Source: Carboxylicivirga mesophila
GTDB taxonomy: Bacteria > Bacteroidota > Bacteroidia > Bacteroidales > Marinilabiliaceae
DNA length: 64,000 nt
Assembly: GCF_018271975.1 (NCBI RefSeq)
Contig: NZ_JAGUCN010000012.1
Coordinates: 1-64,000 of the forward strand
Direction of reading: 5' to 3'
This document shows positions 15,987 to 24,187 of this stretch, in pieces (position 1 is the first letter of the stretch; each line of letters begins with the position of its first letter). The notes beneath the pieces were generated by a model. It had not been told where the DNA came from, ran no database searches, and was given only the letters and a program-made list of their open reading frames with translations. The position numbers were made by a program, and so were the translations under genes.

Positions 15987-16850
15987 ATGAGTGAGAACAT
16001 TAAAGAGTATCCGTTTAAACATGGCTTGCCTCTGGAGTTTGAGATCATTGATCTGTCAAAGGTATTTGAGTCAAAGAAGAATATGATGACAGTCCCGCAC
16101 CGGGCGCAGTTCTATCATATTCTATGGCTTGAGAAAGGGGAAGGTACCCATTTCATCGATTTTAATCCGGTGCAGGTAGAGGATAACAGCATTCTTTTCA
16201 TTCCACATAATTGCGTGAACCTGTTTGATAAAGATGGCCGCTACGAGGGCAAGTCCATCATCTTTACCGATAGCTTTTTCTGTAAGAACGAGCAGGATGC
16301 TCAGTTTTTGCATGCCTCCGAATTTTACAGTGAACTGTATGGCACTGCCAGTCTCAAAACCGATACTAAAGATTCTGAACTAGGCATCCTTTTTGAAGCT
16401 ATGGAAAAAGAGTTTGCCAGGGATAAGGATGAGATGCAATACAGTATTTTGCACAACCTGTTGCATGTTTTTCTGCTGAAAGCTGAGCGGGAGATGCGTC
16501 GCCAGGGCTTTAACCAGCTAAAGCCAAGTATTCATCTGGATCATTTGTTGCTGTTTAAAAGTTTACTGGAAAGTCGATTCAAAGAAGAACGCATGGTTAG
16601 TAAATATGCTGCTGAGCAAGGTATATCAGAGAAGCAGCTGCACAAAGCCACTACCACTTTACTGGATAAAACTCCCAAACAATTGATCGATGAGCGTGTC
16701 ATGCTGGAGGCTAAGCGTCTGCTGGTGCATAGCCATCAGTCGGTTAAGGGGATTGCCTACGATTTGGGCTTTGAAGAGCCAACTTACTTCATCAAGTATT
16801 TTCGCAAGCATGCTCATACTACTCCTGCGGAGTTTAGGGAGAATTACTAA
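15987..16850 (+). CDS. AraC-family transcriptional regulator
   Basis: A 287-residue regulator. The reading frame extends 5' to 15924 inside hxlR; the ATG at 15987 is taken because homologues begin with this cupin-like sensory domain (MSENIKEYPF onward, with HFIDFNPVQVEDNSILFIPHN). Residues about 190-287 form the double HTH domain of AraC/XylS proteins, with VKGIAYDLGFEEPTYFIKYFRKHAHTTPAEFRENY at the end. The inducer is unknown. The tandem SnoaL-like gene 100 bases downstream on the same strand has its own promoter and could be a target. Confidence 0.92.
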   Translation: MSENIKEYPFKHGLPLEFEIIDLSKVFESKKNMMTVPHRAQFYHILWLEKGEGTHFIDFNPVQVEDNSILFIPHNCVNLFDKDGRYEGKSIIFTDSFFCKNEQDAQFLHASEFYSELYGTASLKTDTKDSELGILFEAMEKEFARDKDEMQYSILHNLLHVFLLKAEREMRRQGFNQLKPSIHLDHLLLFKSLLESRFKEERMVSKYAAEQGISEKQLHKATTTLLDKTPKQLIDERVMLEAKRLLVHSHQSVKGIAYDLGFEEPTYFIKYFRKHAHTTPAEFRENY

Positions 16851-16902
16851 TGCATCTGTTGCTTCCGGGGAGAAAATTACCATATTAGGGCAAAATCTTA
16901 CC

Positions 16903-16933
16903 TTTTGCACCCTTCCAAATCCCTTCATCTTTG
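16903..16933 (+). promoter_or_regulatory. Bacteroidota-type promoter
   Basis: TTTTG (16903-16907), an 18-base spacer and CATCTTTG (16926-16933, consensus TAnnTTTG with one mismatch), placed 18 bases before the start of the SnoaL-like gene. Confidence 0.5.
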
Positions 16934-16951
16934 CATCGTAACAAAAACTTA

Positions 16952-17827
16952 ATGACGATGCTAAAAATTTACATGCTTACAGTATTAACCCTGGCTACAT
17001 GCATCTCTTGTGAAGCCAATAAAAATGATGAAAAGATGGAAATTTCAAACAAACAAAAGGTACTTGAGTTATTAAAAAGTATTGAGACTGGTGCTACCGA
17101 ACCAGTGGCTTACATCAACCCTGAAAAATATATTCAGCACAATCAGTCTGTAGCTGATGGTTTGGCTGGCTTTGGAGCTGCTCTTGGAGCATTGGCAGAA
17201 ATGGCAGCTAGTAATCCGGCCATGGCTCCTGCAGTAAATACGGTTCGTATATTTGAAGATGGTGACTTTGTGATCGCCCATACGGATTATAACTTTTTCG
17301 GACCAAAAATTGGGATTGACATTTTCCGTTTTGAGGATGGGCTAATTGTTGAGCATTGGGATAATTTGCAGGAGAAGGTCGACGAAACTGCTTCAGGCAG
17401 AACGCAGATTGATGGTCCTGTAGAGGTGCAGGATGTGGAACAAACAGCAGCTAATAAGGCATTGGTGAAAGGTTTGTTAGCAGACGTGTTCTTTGGCGCA
17501 AATCCGGAAAAGATTACTGATTATATTTCAACAGAGCAGTATGATCAGCACAACCCGGGAGTTAAAGATGGCCTGACAGGATTGGGAGAAGCTTTAACAT
17601 CTTTAGCTGAAGCAGGTATGCCCATGGTTTATGAGAAGAACCATGCCTTGTTTGGTGAAGGTAACTTTGTGCTGGCAGTGTCTGAGGGTATTTTTATGAA
17701 TGAAAGAGTAGCATTTTACGATATTTTCAGAATTGAAAATGGGAAGATTGTTGAGCACTGGGATACCATCGAGAAGATAATTCCAGAGGAATCAGCTAAG
17801 AATTCAAATGGAAAATTTGGATTCTGA
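16952..17827 (+). CDS. tandem SnoaL-like exported protein
   Basis: A 291-residue protein that repeats an NTF2-like SnoaL domain twice, at about residues 30-135 and 150-275. Each unit has an internal echo: YIQHNQSVADGLAGFGAALGAL and later YDQHNPGVKDGLTGLGEALTSL, and FRFEDGLIVEHWDNLQEK and FRIENGKIVEHWDTIEK. The N-terminus is a signal with a late Cys (CISCEAN), so it may be a lipoprotein, although the lipobox is imperfect. SnoaL-like folds bind or convert small molecules, and this pair looks like an internal duplication. It lies downstream of an AraC gene and before a strong terminator. Confidence 0.82.
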   Translation: MTMLKIYMLTVLTLATCISCEANKNDEKMEISNKQKVLELLKSIETGATEPVAYINPEKYIQHNQSVADGLAGFGAALGALAEMAASNPAMAPAVNTVRIFEDGDFVIAHTDYNFFGPKIGIDIFRFEDGLIVEHWDNLQEKVDETASGRTQIDGPVEVQDVEQTAANKALVKGLLADVFFGANPEKITDYISTEQYDQHNPGVKDGLTGLGEALTSLAEAGMPMVYEKNHALFGEGNFVLAVSEGIFMNERVAFYDIFRIENGKIVEHWDTIEKIIPEESAKNSNGKFGF

Positions 17828-17850
17828 CAGACCTAAATGAAATACCTAAT

Positions 17851-17890
17851 AAGAAAAGCCATGAGAATTCTGCTTCTCATGGCTTTTCTT
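17851..17890. terminator. bidirectional terminator
   Basis: A perfect 17-bp stem (17851-17867 with 17874-17890, arms beginning AAGAAAAGCC and ending GGCTTTTCTT) with a 6-base loop and A/T runs at both ends lies between convergent genes ending at 17827 and 17907. Confidence 0.92.
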
Positions 17891-17906
17891 ATTCTGTGTT
17901 ATAGTA

Positions 17907-19565
17907 TTAATAATCAAAACTGCTACCACCTAAAAACTCGCGAATAATGGAGGTTGGGGGTATTTCATTGGGCTGTATTGGCTTAAATAGGCCAAAGAAC
18001 TTCAGTAATCGTCTGGCCTCGGCATATTCGGGCTGGTTGGGTTGCACTTCCAGCAGTATAGGTTCGGCCTGTTGTTTCAATACCGAAAGCTCATAGAGCA
18101 AAGCGGTGTTAAACATCACATCGGCTTCCTCCTGGTAGGGGAAAATATGTGCATCTTCACCCCGGCGTACACTGCCCCATCTCGATATGGTTGCCTGTGC
18201 TGAGTAGCTACGGTATTTGTAATCACGCACAATTCGGCGAATCAATCGGTTGTCGGTGGTGTGTATCAGGTTCTGATCATCAATGTTAACTGACGTGAGC
18301 GCCGATACATAAATCTTAAACTTCGAATGATCAGGGATGAGATGGGTGAGCTTTGGATTCAGTCCATGAATGCCTTCAATCACCAGCACATTGTCCGGGT
18401 TCATTTGAAGTTTCTCACCATCGTAATAGCGCTGCCCGGTTTCAAAGTTAAATTTGGGGATTTCCACCGCTTTACCGGCCAGCAAATCCAATAGCTGTTG
18501 GTTGAATAACTCTACATCCAAGGCTTCCAGAGCTTCAAAATCGTATTCGCCATTTTCATCCAATGGCGTATTCTCTCTGTTTACAAAGTAATTGTCCAGC
18601 GAGAGGTTAACAGGTTTCATGCCAGCTACCATTAACTGGATAGCCAAACGCTTGCCAAATGTTGTTTTACCACTGGATGATGGACCACTTATCAGCACCA
18701 GCTTGACCGCTTTTTTGCGCGCCTCAATCATATCGGCGATGTGTCCGATTTTCTTTTCGTGTAATGCTTCCGAAATTTTGATAAGGGTTTCGGCCTTGCC
18801 GTTGGTACACGATTCATTAATATCAGCCAGATTTCTGACATTTAATACACGGTTCCATTCGGCAAATTCCTGGAAAATATCAAACATCTTGTTCTGAACC
18901 ACAATCTCTTCGAGGTACTCAGGCTGTGTGCGTTTTGGTATTTGCAGCAGCATGCCGTTGTAGTATTTAATGAGGTCAAATACCTTCAAATACCCGGTTG
19001 ATGGCACCAGGTAGCCATAGTACAAGCCAATGTGCTTTTCAAGTTGATGGAAAGAGGTGTAAAGCAGGCCTCTATGTCGTATGAGTGCCGCCTTATCCAT
19101 TTGGTTTTGTTGCTCAAAGCGTTTGATTACTTCCTCCGATTCCTCAACATGCCTTATGAAAGGCGTATCCGAATCAATGATTTCTTTCATCCGGTTTTGT
19201 ATGGCCATTACATCCTCAATGGTCAGCTCCTCGCCTTCCACTGAGCAATAGGTGCCTTTTGATACCGAGTGTTCGATACGCAGACGGGCCCTCGGATAAA
19301 GCTCATTAACCGCTTTGTATAGAACCAGTGATAAACTCCGGATATACATACGCATCCCATCGGGGCGTGTGATATCGATGAATTCAATGGTTTTAGGATG
19401 GTACACCTCGTAGTTTAACTCACGTAGCTTATTGTTGACGTAGGCGCCAAGGATAGGGGTATCCAGTTTTACTTTCAAATCCTTTGCGATCTCTTCCAGC
19501 GTTGTGCCTGCTTTGTAGCAATTGGTTTTATCGTTATTAAGGCATTTTATATGAACATTCTTCAT
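17907..19565 (-). CDS. nucleoside (uridine-type) kinase with TGS and SAD domains
   Basis: A 552-residue fusion. Residues 1-65 are a TGS domain, about 70-250 resemble the second additional domain (SAD) of threonyl-tRNA synthetase with a modified HxxxH site (EHSVSKGTY), and 285-500 are a phosphoribulokinase/uridine kinase domain with P-loop GPSSSGKT (294-301). The kinase part contains RRGEDAHIFPYQEEADVMFN, a family landmark. Such proteins are widespread in Bacteroidota and Firmicutes and are annotated as nucleoside kinases. The substrate has been debated, with uridine/cytidine expected from the kinase domain. The C-terminus (SFDY) looks natural. Confidence 0.9.
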   Translation of the reverse strand: MKNVHIKCLNNDKTNCYKAGTTLEEIAKDLKVKLDTPILGAYVNNKLRELNYEVYHPKTIEFIDITRPDGMRMYIRSLSLVLYKAVNELYPRARLRIEHSVSKGTYCSVEGEELTIEDVMAIQNRMKEIIDSDTPFIRHVEESEEVIKRFEQQNQMDKAALIRHRGLLYTSFHQLEKHIGLYYGYLVPSTGYLKVFDLIKYYNGMLLQIPKRTQPEYLEEIVVQNKMFDIFQEFAEWNRVLNVRNLADINESCTNGKAETLIKISEALHEKKIGHIADMIEARKKAVKLVLISGPSSSGKTTFGKRLAIQLMVAGMKPVNLSLDNYFVNRENTPLDENGEYDFEALEALDVELFNQQLLDLLAGKAVEIPKFNFETGQRYYDGEKLQMNPDNVLVIEGIHGLNPKLTHLIPDHSKFKIYVSALTSVNIDDQNLIHTTDNRLIRRIVRDYKYRSYSAQATISRWGSVRRGEDAHIFPYQEEADVMFNTALLYELSVLKQQAEPILLEVQPNQPEYAEARRLLKFFGLFKPIQPNEIPPTSIIREFLGGSSFDY

Positions 19566-19720
19566 TGTACTAGTTTTCTGTTTGGCTAATAAAAATAGGA
19601 TAATTACCGCATAATAGCTGCAACTATTGTTTAAAATGGGTGAAATGAAGGATGAGGAATATTTATTTTCAATTCAAGTTTCAATAAATGCGATATTATT
19701 TAAAGTTATCACTTTTTCAA

Positions 19721-20279
19721 AAGCCCCTTTAGGGGTTTGGGGTTGTCTCGAATAGTGACTTGCATTTTTCTTCAATTACACGAATTACATTATGTATTTC
19801 ACCCAAGACCTGTTCATTTGTAAATCGAATTACTGTTATTCCATAGTGTTGAAATTCTGCAGTTCTATCAATATCATACTCTTGCTCTTTTTTAGATAGG
19901 TGCGTTTTACCATCAATTTCGATGATAAGTTTAAGCTGGTGGCAATAAAAATCAGCAATGAAGATGTCAATAGGATGTTGTGCTCTAAATCTTAAGTTAA
20001 ATATTTTCTTATTTCGTAGATACTCCCAAAGGATTTTCTCAGGAATAGTCATATTCTTGCGAAGCATCTTAGCTTTTTCAAAAGTGTTAGGTTTGGCACC
20101 ATAGAACATATTTATTGGGATGCTTCGTTTGTTCATAATAACTGTTTTAATATCGAAAAGGTAATAAAATGAGATTAAAAATAACACTTCTTCGTATGCC
20201 ATCTCTAATATCCTATTCTGATAGGTTTTTAATGTTAATAATCATTGGCCAGCACAACCCCAAACCCCTAAAGGGGCTT
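19721..20279. mobile_element. 559-bp inverted-repeat element carrying a DUF559 gene
   Basis: A 26-base sequence at 19721-19746 (it includes CCCCTTTAGGGGTTTGGGG) recurs as a perfect reverse complement at 20254-20279. The only gene between them encodes a DUF559 endonuclease-fold protein whose last codons and stop lie inside the left repeat. No target duplication is obvious at the ends. The layout (nuclease-type gene, terminal inverted repeats, gene end embedded in a repeat) suggests a small mobile or REP-like unit. Mobility is inferred, not shown. Confidence 0.7.
19729..20139 (-). CDS. DUF559 endonuclease-fold protein
   Basis: A 136-residue protein of the DUF559 family, related to the very-short-patch-repair (Vsr)-like PD-(D/E)XK nuclease fold. 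The core DIFIADFYCHQLKLIIEIDGKTH gives the D...ExD/E-like catalytic array, preceded by RKNMTIPEKILWEYLRNKKIFNLRFRAQHPI. The C-terminus ends TTPNP, encoded within the inverted repeat. Members are usually small and often sit in repeat-flanked units. The start at 20139 is preferred over the in-frame codon at 20202 because homologues begin near here. A target or role in mobility is not known. Confidence 0.85.
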   Translation of the reverse strand: MMNKRSIPINMFYGAKPNTFEKAKMLRKNMTIPEKILWEYLRNKKIFNLRFRAQHPIDIFIADFYCHQLKLIIEIDGKTHLSKKEQEYDIDRTAEFQHYGITVIRFTNEQVLGEIHNVIRVIEEKCKSLFETTPNP

Positions 20280-20392
20280 ACCCTACGTGCTTTTAATCTA
20301 AAGGCATTAAAGGGTAATCGCGCAGAAATGAAGTATTCTTATGGGTGTACTCCAGATGCTAAGGTATTTTAGAGAATTTGTAATACAACAAA

Positions 20393-20420
20393 AAAGCGCC
20401 TGAACTAATTCAGACGCTTT
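20393..20420 (-). terminator. intrinsic terminator of dps
   Basis: A 12-bp stem with one mismatch (20393-20404 with 20409-20420, AAAGCG/CGCTTT outer part), followed on the minus strand by a T-run. Confidence 0.8.
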
Positions 20421-20442
20421 CTGCGGTCAGTTTCTGATAATG

Positions 20443-20922
20443 TTATTTACTCAACCATGAGTGTAACATCCAGATGGTTTTTTCCTGTTGACTAATATAG
20501 TCGGTTAATAGTGTGATAGTTCCTTCGTCATCAGCTTCTTGCGCTAGAGGTAGCATGGCCTTCTCCAGTTTAATAAGTGTTGACATATTGTCGAGTGTCA
20601 ACTCCATGCATTCGTTGCCATTTGTTTTGTTTTTGGCGGTTTTAATCTCTGCATGGTCCAGGTAATCGCTGAAGGCATGCATCGGTGTGCCACCCAGTGT
20701 CAGAATACGTTCTGCAATTTCATCAACTTTCACCACTGCGTCGTTGTATAGTTCTTCGAATTTAAGGTGCAGTTCAAAAAATTTCTCACCCTTTACATTC
20801 CAGTGAAAACCCCGCAGGTTTTGGTAGAATAGCTGGTAGTTGGCAAGCAGGTTATTTAGTTCTTTTGTCAGTTGTTCGCTTTCTTGTTGTTTTAGTCCTA
20901 ATAGTTCGTTAATTGTCTTCAT
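20443..20922 (-). CDS. dps: Dps-family DNA-binding ferritin-like protein
   Basis: A 159-residue four-helix protein of the Dps family, which stores iron and protects DNA from peroxide. Ferroxidase ligands are visible with the right spacing: H40, H52, E56, D67 and E71, in the motif FHWNVKG...LHLKFEELYND...DEIAERI. The start at 20922 (MKTINELLGL) is preferred over 20973, which lies beyond the promoter. The gene is divergent from an OxyR gene 118 bases away, the classical regulatory pairing, so induction by peroxide is expected. Confidence 0.95.
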   Translation of the reverse strand: MKTINELLGLKQQESEQLTKELNNLLANYQLFYQNLRGFHWNVKGEKFFELHLKFEELYNDAVVKVDEIAERILTLGGTPMHAFSDYLDHAEIKTAKNKTNGNECMELTLDNMSTLIKLEKAMLPLAQEADDEGTITLLTDYISQQEKTIWMLHSWLSK

Positions 20923-20956
20923 TTTATTTGTTTTTTGTTGTTTTAATTTTCTACGA

Positions 20957-20988
20957 CAAATATATTTCAACAATCAATATCAATCAAA
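20957..20988 (-). promoter_or_regulatory. dps promoter
   Basis: On the minus strand TTTG (20985-20988), 20-base spacer, TATATTTG (20957-20964), a full match to the Bacteroidota promoter. Leader length to the dps start is about 30 bases. The A/T-rich remainder toward oxyR is a plausible OxyR-binding zone but no dyad is clear enough to call. Confidence 0.7.
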
Positions 20989-21040
20989 TAGATAAATTTT
21001 ATATATTGCATCAGTAATATTTATAATAATTGATAATCAA

Positions 21041-21988
21041 ATGCTTGGATTAAATTTGCAACAGTTGGAATATCTGGTAGCTGTTGATAATTATAAGCAG
21101 TTTACCATAGCTGCCGAGAAATGCTTTGTCACACAGCCTACATTGAGCATGCAAATTAAAAAGGCAGAAGAGCAATTAGACATTGTAATTTTTGATCGTA
21201 CAAGACAGCCTATTTTAACCACACCTGTTGGGAAAAAGATAATTGCTCAGGCCCGGGTGGTCATCAACGAGTATAATCGCCTGGAGGAAATTGTGCGAGA
21301 AGAATCAGGGCGGATTGAGGGCAATCTGACCATTGGCATCATACCATCCCTGGCGCCTTATCTGTTACCGCTATTTGTAGGCCATTTTAAAAATAACAAT
21401 CCACTGGTTAATATTTCCTTCAAAGAGATGATTACAGAGGAGCTGGTTAAAGCACTTAAGCAGGATCTGCTGGATGCTGCCATATTAGTAACGCCCCTGG
21501 AGGAGAATGATATTATTGAGCAACCCTTGTTTTATGAGGATGTACTTATTTATGCTCACCCTGACCACTCCTTGCATAAAGTAGATATATTGACCGTGGA
21601 TATGCTGACATCATCGGGTTTATGGCTGCTGGATGAAGGCCATTGTTTTCGTTCGCAGGTGCTTAATCTGTGCGAGTTGCAGGAGAATGTGAGCTCTGAT
21701 TTGCCCCTTCATTTTGAAAGTGGGTCGCTGGATACTATTCGTAAAATGGTTGATACCGAAGGTGGTTATACCTTATTGCCCGGACTGGCTGCCGAAGAAC
21801 TGGCTTTTGATTTGCACAAGCAGGTGAAGGAATTTGAATCGCCCGTGCCCTTGCGTGAAGTCAGTTTGGTCTATTCACGCGCTTTTTACAAGCGTTTGTT
21901 ACTCGACCGGCTGGCAGAATCTGTCCAGGCCAATGTACCCGAAGAAATGCTGCACAAAGACAGGGGACATGTGGTTGAATGGAAATAG
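21041..21988 (+). CDS. oxyR: OxyR-type LysR regulator
   Basis: A 315-residue LysR-type regulator. The N-terminal HTH is LQQLEYLVAVDNYKQFTIAAEKCFVTQPTLSMQIKKAEEQL. In the effector domain, LLDEGHCFRSQVLNLCE carries C202 and C211 with the nine-residue spacing of the redox pair of E. coli OxyR (C199, C208), and GSLDTIRKMVDTEGGYTLLPGLA is the usual late segment. It should sense hydrogen peroxide through a disulphide and activate dps and other targets. The stop is six bases from that of the convergent gene, with no room for a terminator. Confidence 0.93.
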   Translation: MLGLNLQQLEYLVAVDNYKQFTIAAEKCFVTQPTLSMQIKKAEEQLDIVIFDRTRQPILTTPVGKKIIAQARVVINEYNRLEEIVREESGRIEGNLTIGIIPSLAPYLLPLFVGHFKNNNPLVNISFKEMITEELVKALKQDLLDAAILVTPLEENDIIEQPLFYEDVLIYAHPDHSLHKVDILTVDMLTSSGLWLLDEGHCFRSQVLNLCELQENVSSDLPLHFESGSLDTIRKMVDTEGGYTLLPGLAAEELAFDLHKQVKEFESPVPLREVSLVYSRAFYKRLLLDRLAESVQANVPEEMLHKDRGHVVEWK

Positions 21989-21994
21989 GGCAAG

Positions 21995-24082
21995 CTATTG
22001 GCTAAAAATCTCCGACTGTATTAGCTGACATTCATAGGTGGTTAATAAGGGGTGCGTATAGCTAAATGATGATGGAGGTATCAGTTGTTGTAATCCATTC
22101 TTGATAATAAATGTCTGAATTGTTTGCAAGGCTCTTAATGCTTCCAGATAACTGTTGTTGGTAGTTGATGTTTTGGTAACTGATAGTTGCTTTTTAAGCG
22201 TACCGGCTGACTGACTGAGTCGGCTGGCAACAGGATCGGTGGAGGCATTAACTGCTATATGCAGAGTGTCTCCTTGTTCGAATAATTTAATTGATGCCTG
22301 TCGTTTAAGTGCATCGCCGGTCATTGGCAGCTTGTATTCCCTTTGGCGATCAGGGTAATGATAATCGGCGGATTGAGGTTTGAGTACATCGCTATGTGTG
22401 AAGTGAATGGCAACTGCCTGGTAGTGCTGCAATTGTTCAATCAATATCGTATCGAGGTAATGAGTGTTGTATGAATGGTATTCATCGGGGTGAAAGTAAT
22501 AGCTAAACGTAGTGTCAAGCTCGCTGAGCAATGGCTGGGGCGGCTCAGCTGCATTGGTCAGACTTACATAGGCTTGAACTTCGTCTTTTTGCTTCCCCCT
22601 AAGGCTATACGAGGCCGAAAGTAATCTGATTTGCAATGTCCGTTTGCTGGGATGTGAAGGAAATATAAGATCCTGAGTTTGAAAATCGAATTTTACGCCA
22701 GTGGGAAAGACGTAGTTCTCACCTTGTTTCTGCCAGGTTTGAGGATTTGGGCCACATAGTTCTACCATTTCCTTCAGTTGCTCTTCTGCTTGTATGATAT
22801 CCCGGTTTTCTTTGCTCAGCTTCTCATTAAGTGTCCGGATTCGTTGTTCTTTATCGCTTAAGATGTGAAGCTTACTGTCTATCAGTCTTTTCCGGTAGCT
22901 GATGGCATTGGTATTATCCGGCTCATACTTCAGTAGAGTATCAATTTCTGCCTCAAGCTGATGTATCTCATCTTCAACAGCTGCTTTGGAGGCTAGTTCT
23001 TTATTGAAGATAGTTGTCAAGGAGTTGTCAGCTTGTAATTCCTTTAGGGGCTCAATTATATGTTTGTGCCGATATTGTTCGATCCGGTCGAAATGTGAAA
23101 TTCCTTCACCTAAGTGTGCATCAGGAGATAAGGTTTTTGTATCGAAATTGGCAAATAAATGGTAGCTAATGGTGTCATCAGTAATAATCAGCATGGGTTT
23201 AAACGATGAATTAAGGCCCCAGAGTGAGGTGTGCAATGCCACACGTTGCCCGGCTGGCAGCTGCATGGTGGTTGACAAATGCTCTTTAAGTCTCACACTT
23301 TTCTGATAGGTGCGCAGCTGATAAGTAAATAAACCAATACCTTTGCCATACCAAAGTTGAGAGCTATCGTTTGGGTTGATCTCTTCTTCGTATAACAGTC
23401 CGGCAGTGCCACTCCCTTCGCCAGCGGCCAGAAAGGCGGTGTTTACCATATGAGCGCCATCACTCAGAATTGAAAAGAAATACTGGCTGCGCACCTGGCA
23501 ATAGTCGGCCACCATCTGGCTCCATCTATTCAGTACTTCTTTTTGTTCCATAGCATCAAGCTTTAATGCCTCGAGTGTTTCAATCTTTTTAAATATAGGC
23601 AGAGAAGGGTGCATAACCGTTTTTATGGCTTCCTCTTGTTTCTTACTTTTTATTTTTGGTAGCAGCGCAATAAGCGGTTTGCTAAACTGAACCCAAAGCG
23701 CATGGTTTCGGTTGTCAGGATGATAGATGCATGCCTTCAGCTCTTCATTCAGTTCCCAGAGGGTGAGCTTGATGGCTGCTTCAGTAATTAGTCCATGCGA
23801 TGAGGTCTTTATTGCCTGATAATTGATCTGAAGACTTTCTGGAAATTGCTGCTGGTAGTTGAATATTGCATCAAAATCGCTCTTTAATTCGCCTTGTTGC
23901 ACTCTTTGAAACGGCTCTGTGTTAAATGTGAAATGTTCCTTCCAGCTGTTGCTGAGGGCAGGTGTTTTTTGCACAATACGATAGAGCCAGGCTTCTTGTT
24001 GGGTAGTCATCTCTTGCGATTGAGCCAAAAGAGCAGTAAAAAAAATTAGCAGTAATAAGGTTAAAAGACGCGGTGTAATCAT
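21995..24082 (-). CDS. large exported protein of unknown function
   Basis: A 695-residue protein with a signal peptide (about residues 1-22, LLAQSQ). I recognise no family. Residues about 200-350 include DGAHMVNTAFLAAGEGSGTAGLLYEEEI and beta-strand-like stretches. Residues about 370-460 form a long Glu/Leu-rich helix, a likely coiled coil. The C-terminal third (about 465-650) resembles a beta-rich domain with paired polar and hydrophobic strands. No catalytic motif is evident. It stands alone between oxyR and a helicase gene and is convergent with oxyR. Confidence 0.75.
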   Translation of the reverse strand: MITPRLLTLLLLIFFTALLAQSQEMTTQQEAWLYRIVQKTPALSNSWKEHFTFNTEPFQRVQQGELKSDFDAIFNYQQQFPESLQINYQAIKTSSHGLITEAAIKLTLWELNEELKACIYHPDNRNHALWVQFSKPLIALLPKIKSKKQEEAIKTVMHPSLPIFKKIETLEALKLDAMEQKEVLNRWSQMVADYCQVRSQYFFSILSDGAHMVNTAFLAAGEGSGTAGLLYEEEINPNDSSQLWYGKGIGLFTYQLRTYQKSVRLKEHLSTTMQLPAGQRVALHTSLWGLNSSFKPMLIITDDTISYHLFANFDTKTLSPDAHLGEGISHFDRIEQYRHKHIIEPLKELQADNSLTTIFNKELASKAAVEDEIHQLEAEIDTLLKYEPDNTNAISYRKRLIDSKLHILSDKEQRIRTLNEKLSKENRDIIQAEEQLKEMVELCGPNPQTWQKQGENYVFPTGVKFDFQTQDLIFPSHPSKRTLQIRLLSASYSLRGKQKDEVQAYVSLTNAAEPPQPLLSELDTTFSYYFHPDEYHSYNTHYLDTILIEQLQHYQAVAIHFTHSDVLKPQSADYHYPDRQREYKLPMTGDALKRQASIKLFEQGDTLHIAVNASTDPVASRLSQSAGTLKKQLSVTKTSTTNNSYLEALRALQTIQTFIIKNGLQQLIPPSSFSYTHPLLTTYECQLIQSEIFSQ

Positions 24083-24187
24083 TATTCTATTGTGGCAAAT
24101 CCATATTAAACCAAAGATAGCTTAAAAAAAGTTGTCATAGCAGGCCGGGGTATAAGTCTGCGCCAACTAATCAGCTATCTTTGTAAC

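Noticed and set aside
24176-24183. TATCTTTG as a promoter for the helicase gene
   Set aside because: It lies only 4 bases before the ATG and no -33 element is at the right distance, so it is not a convincing start signal.
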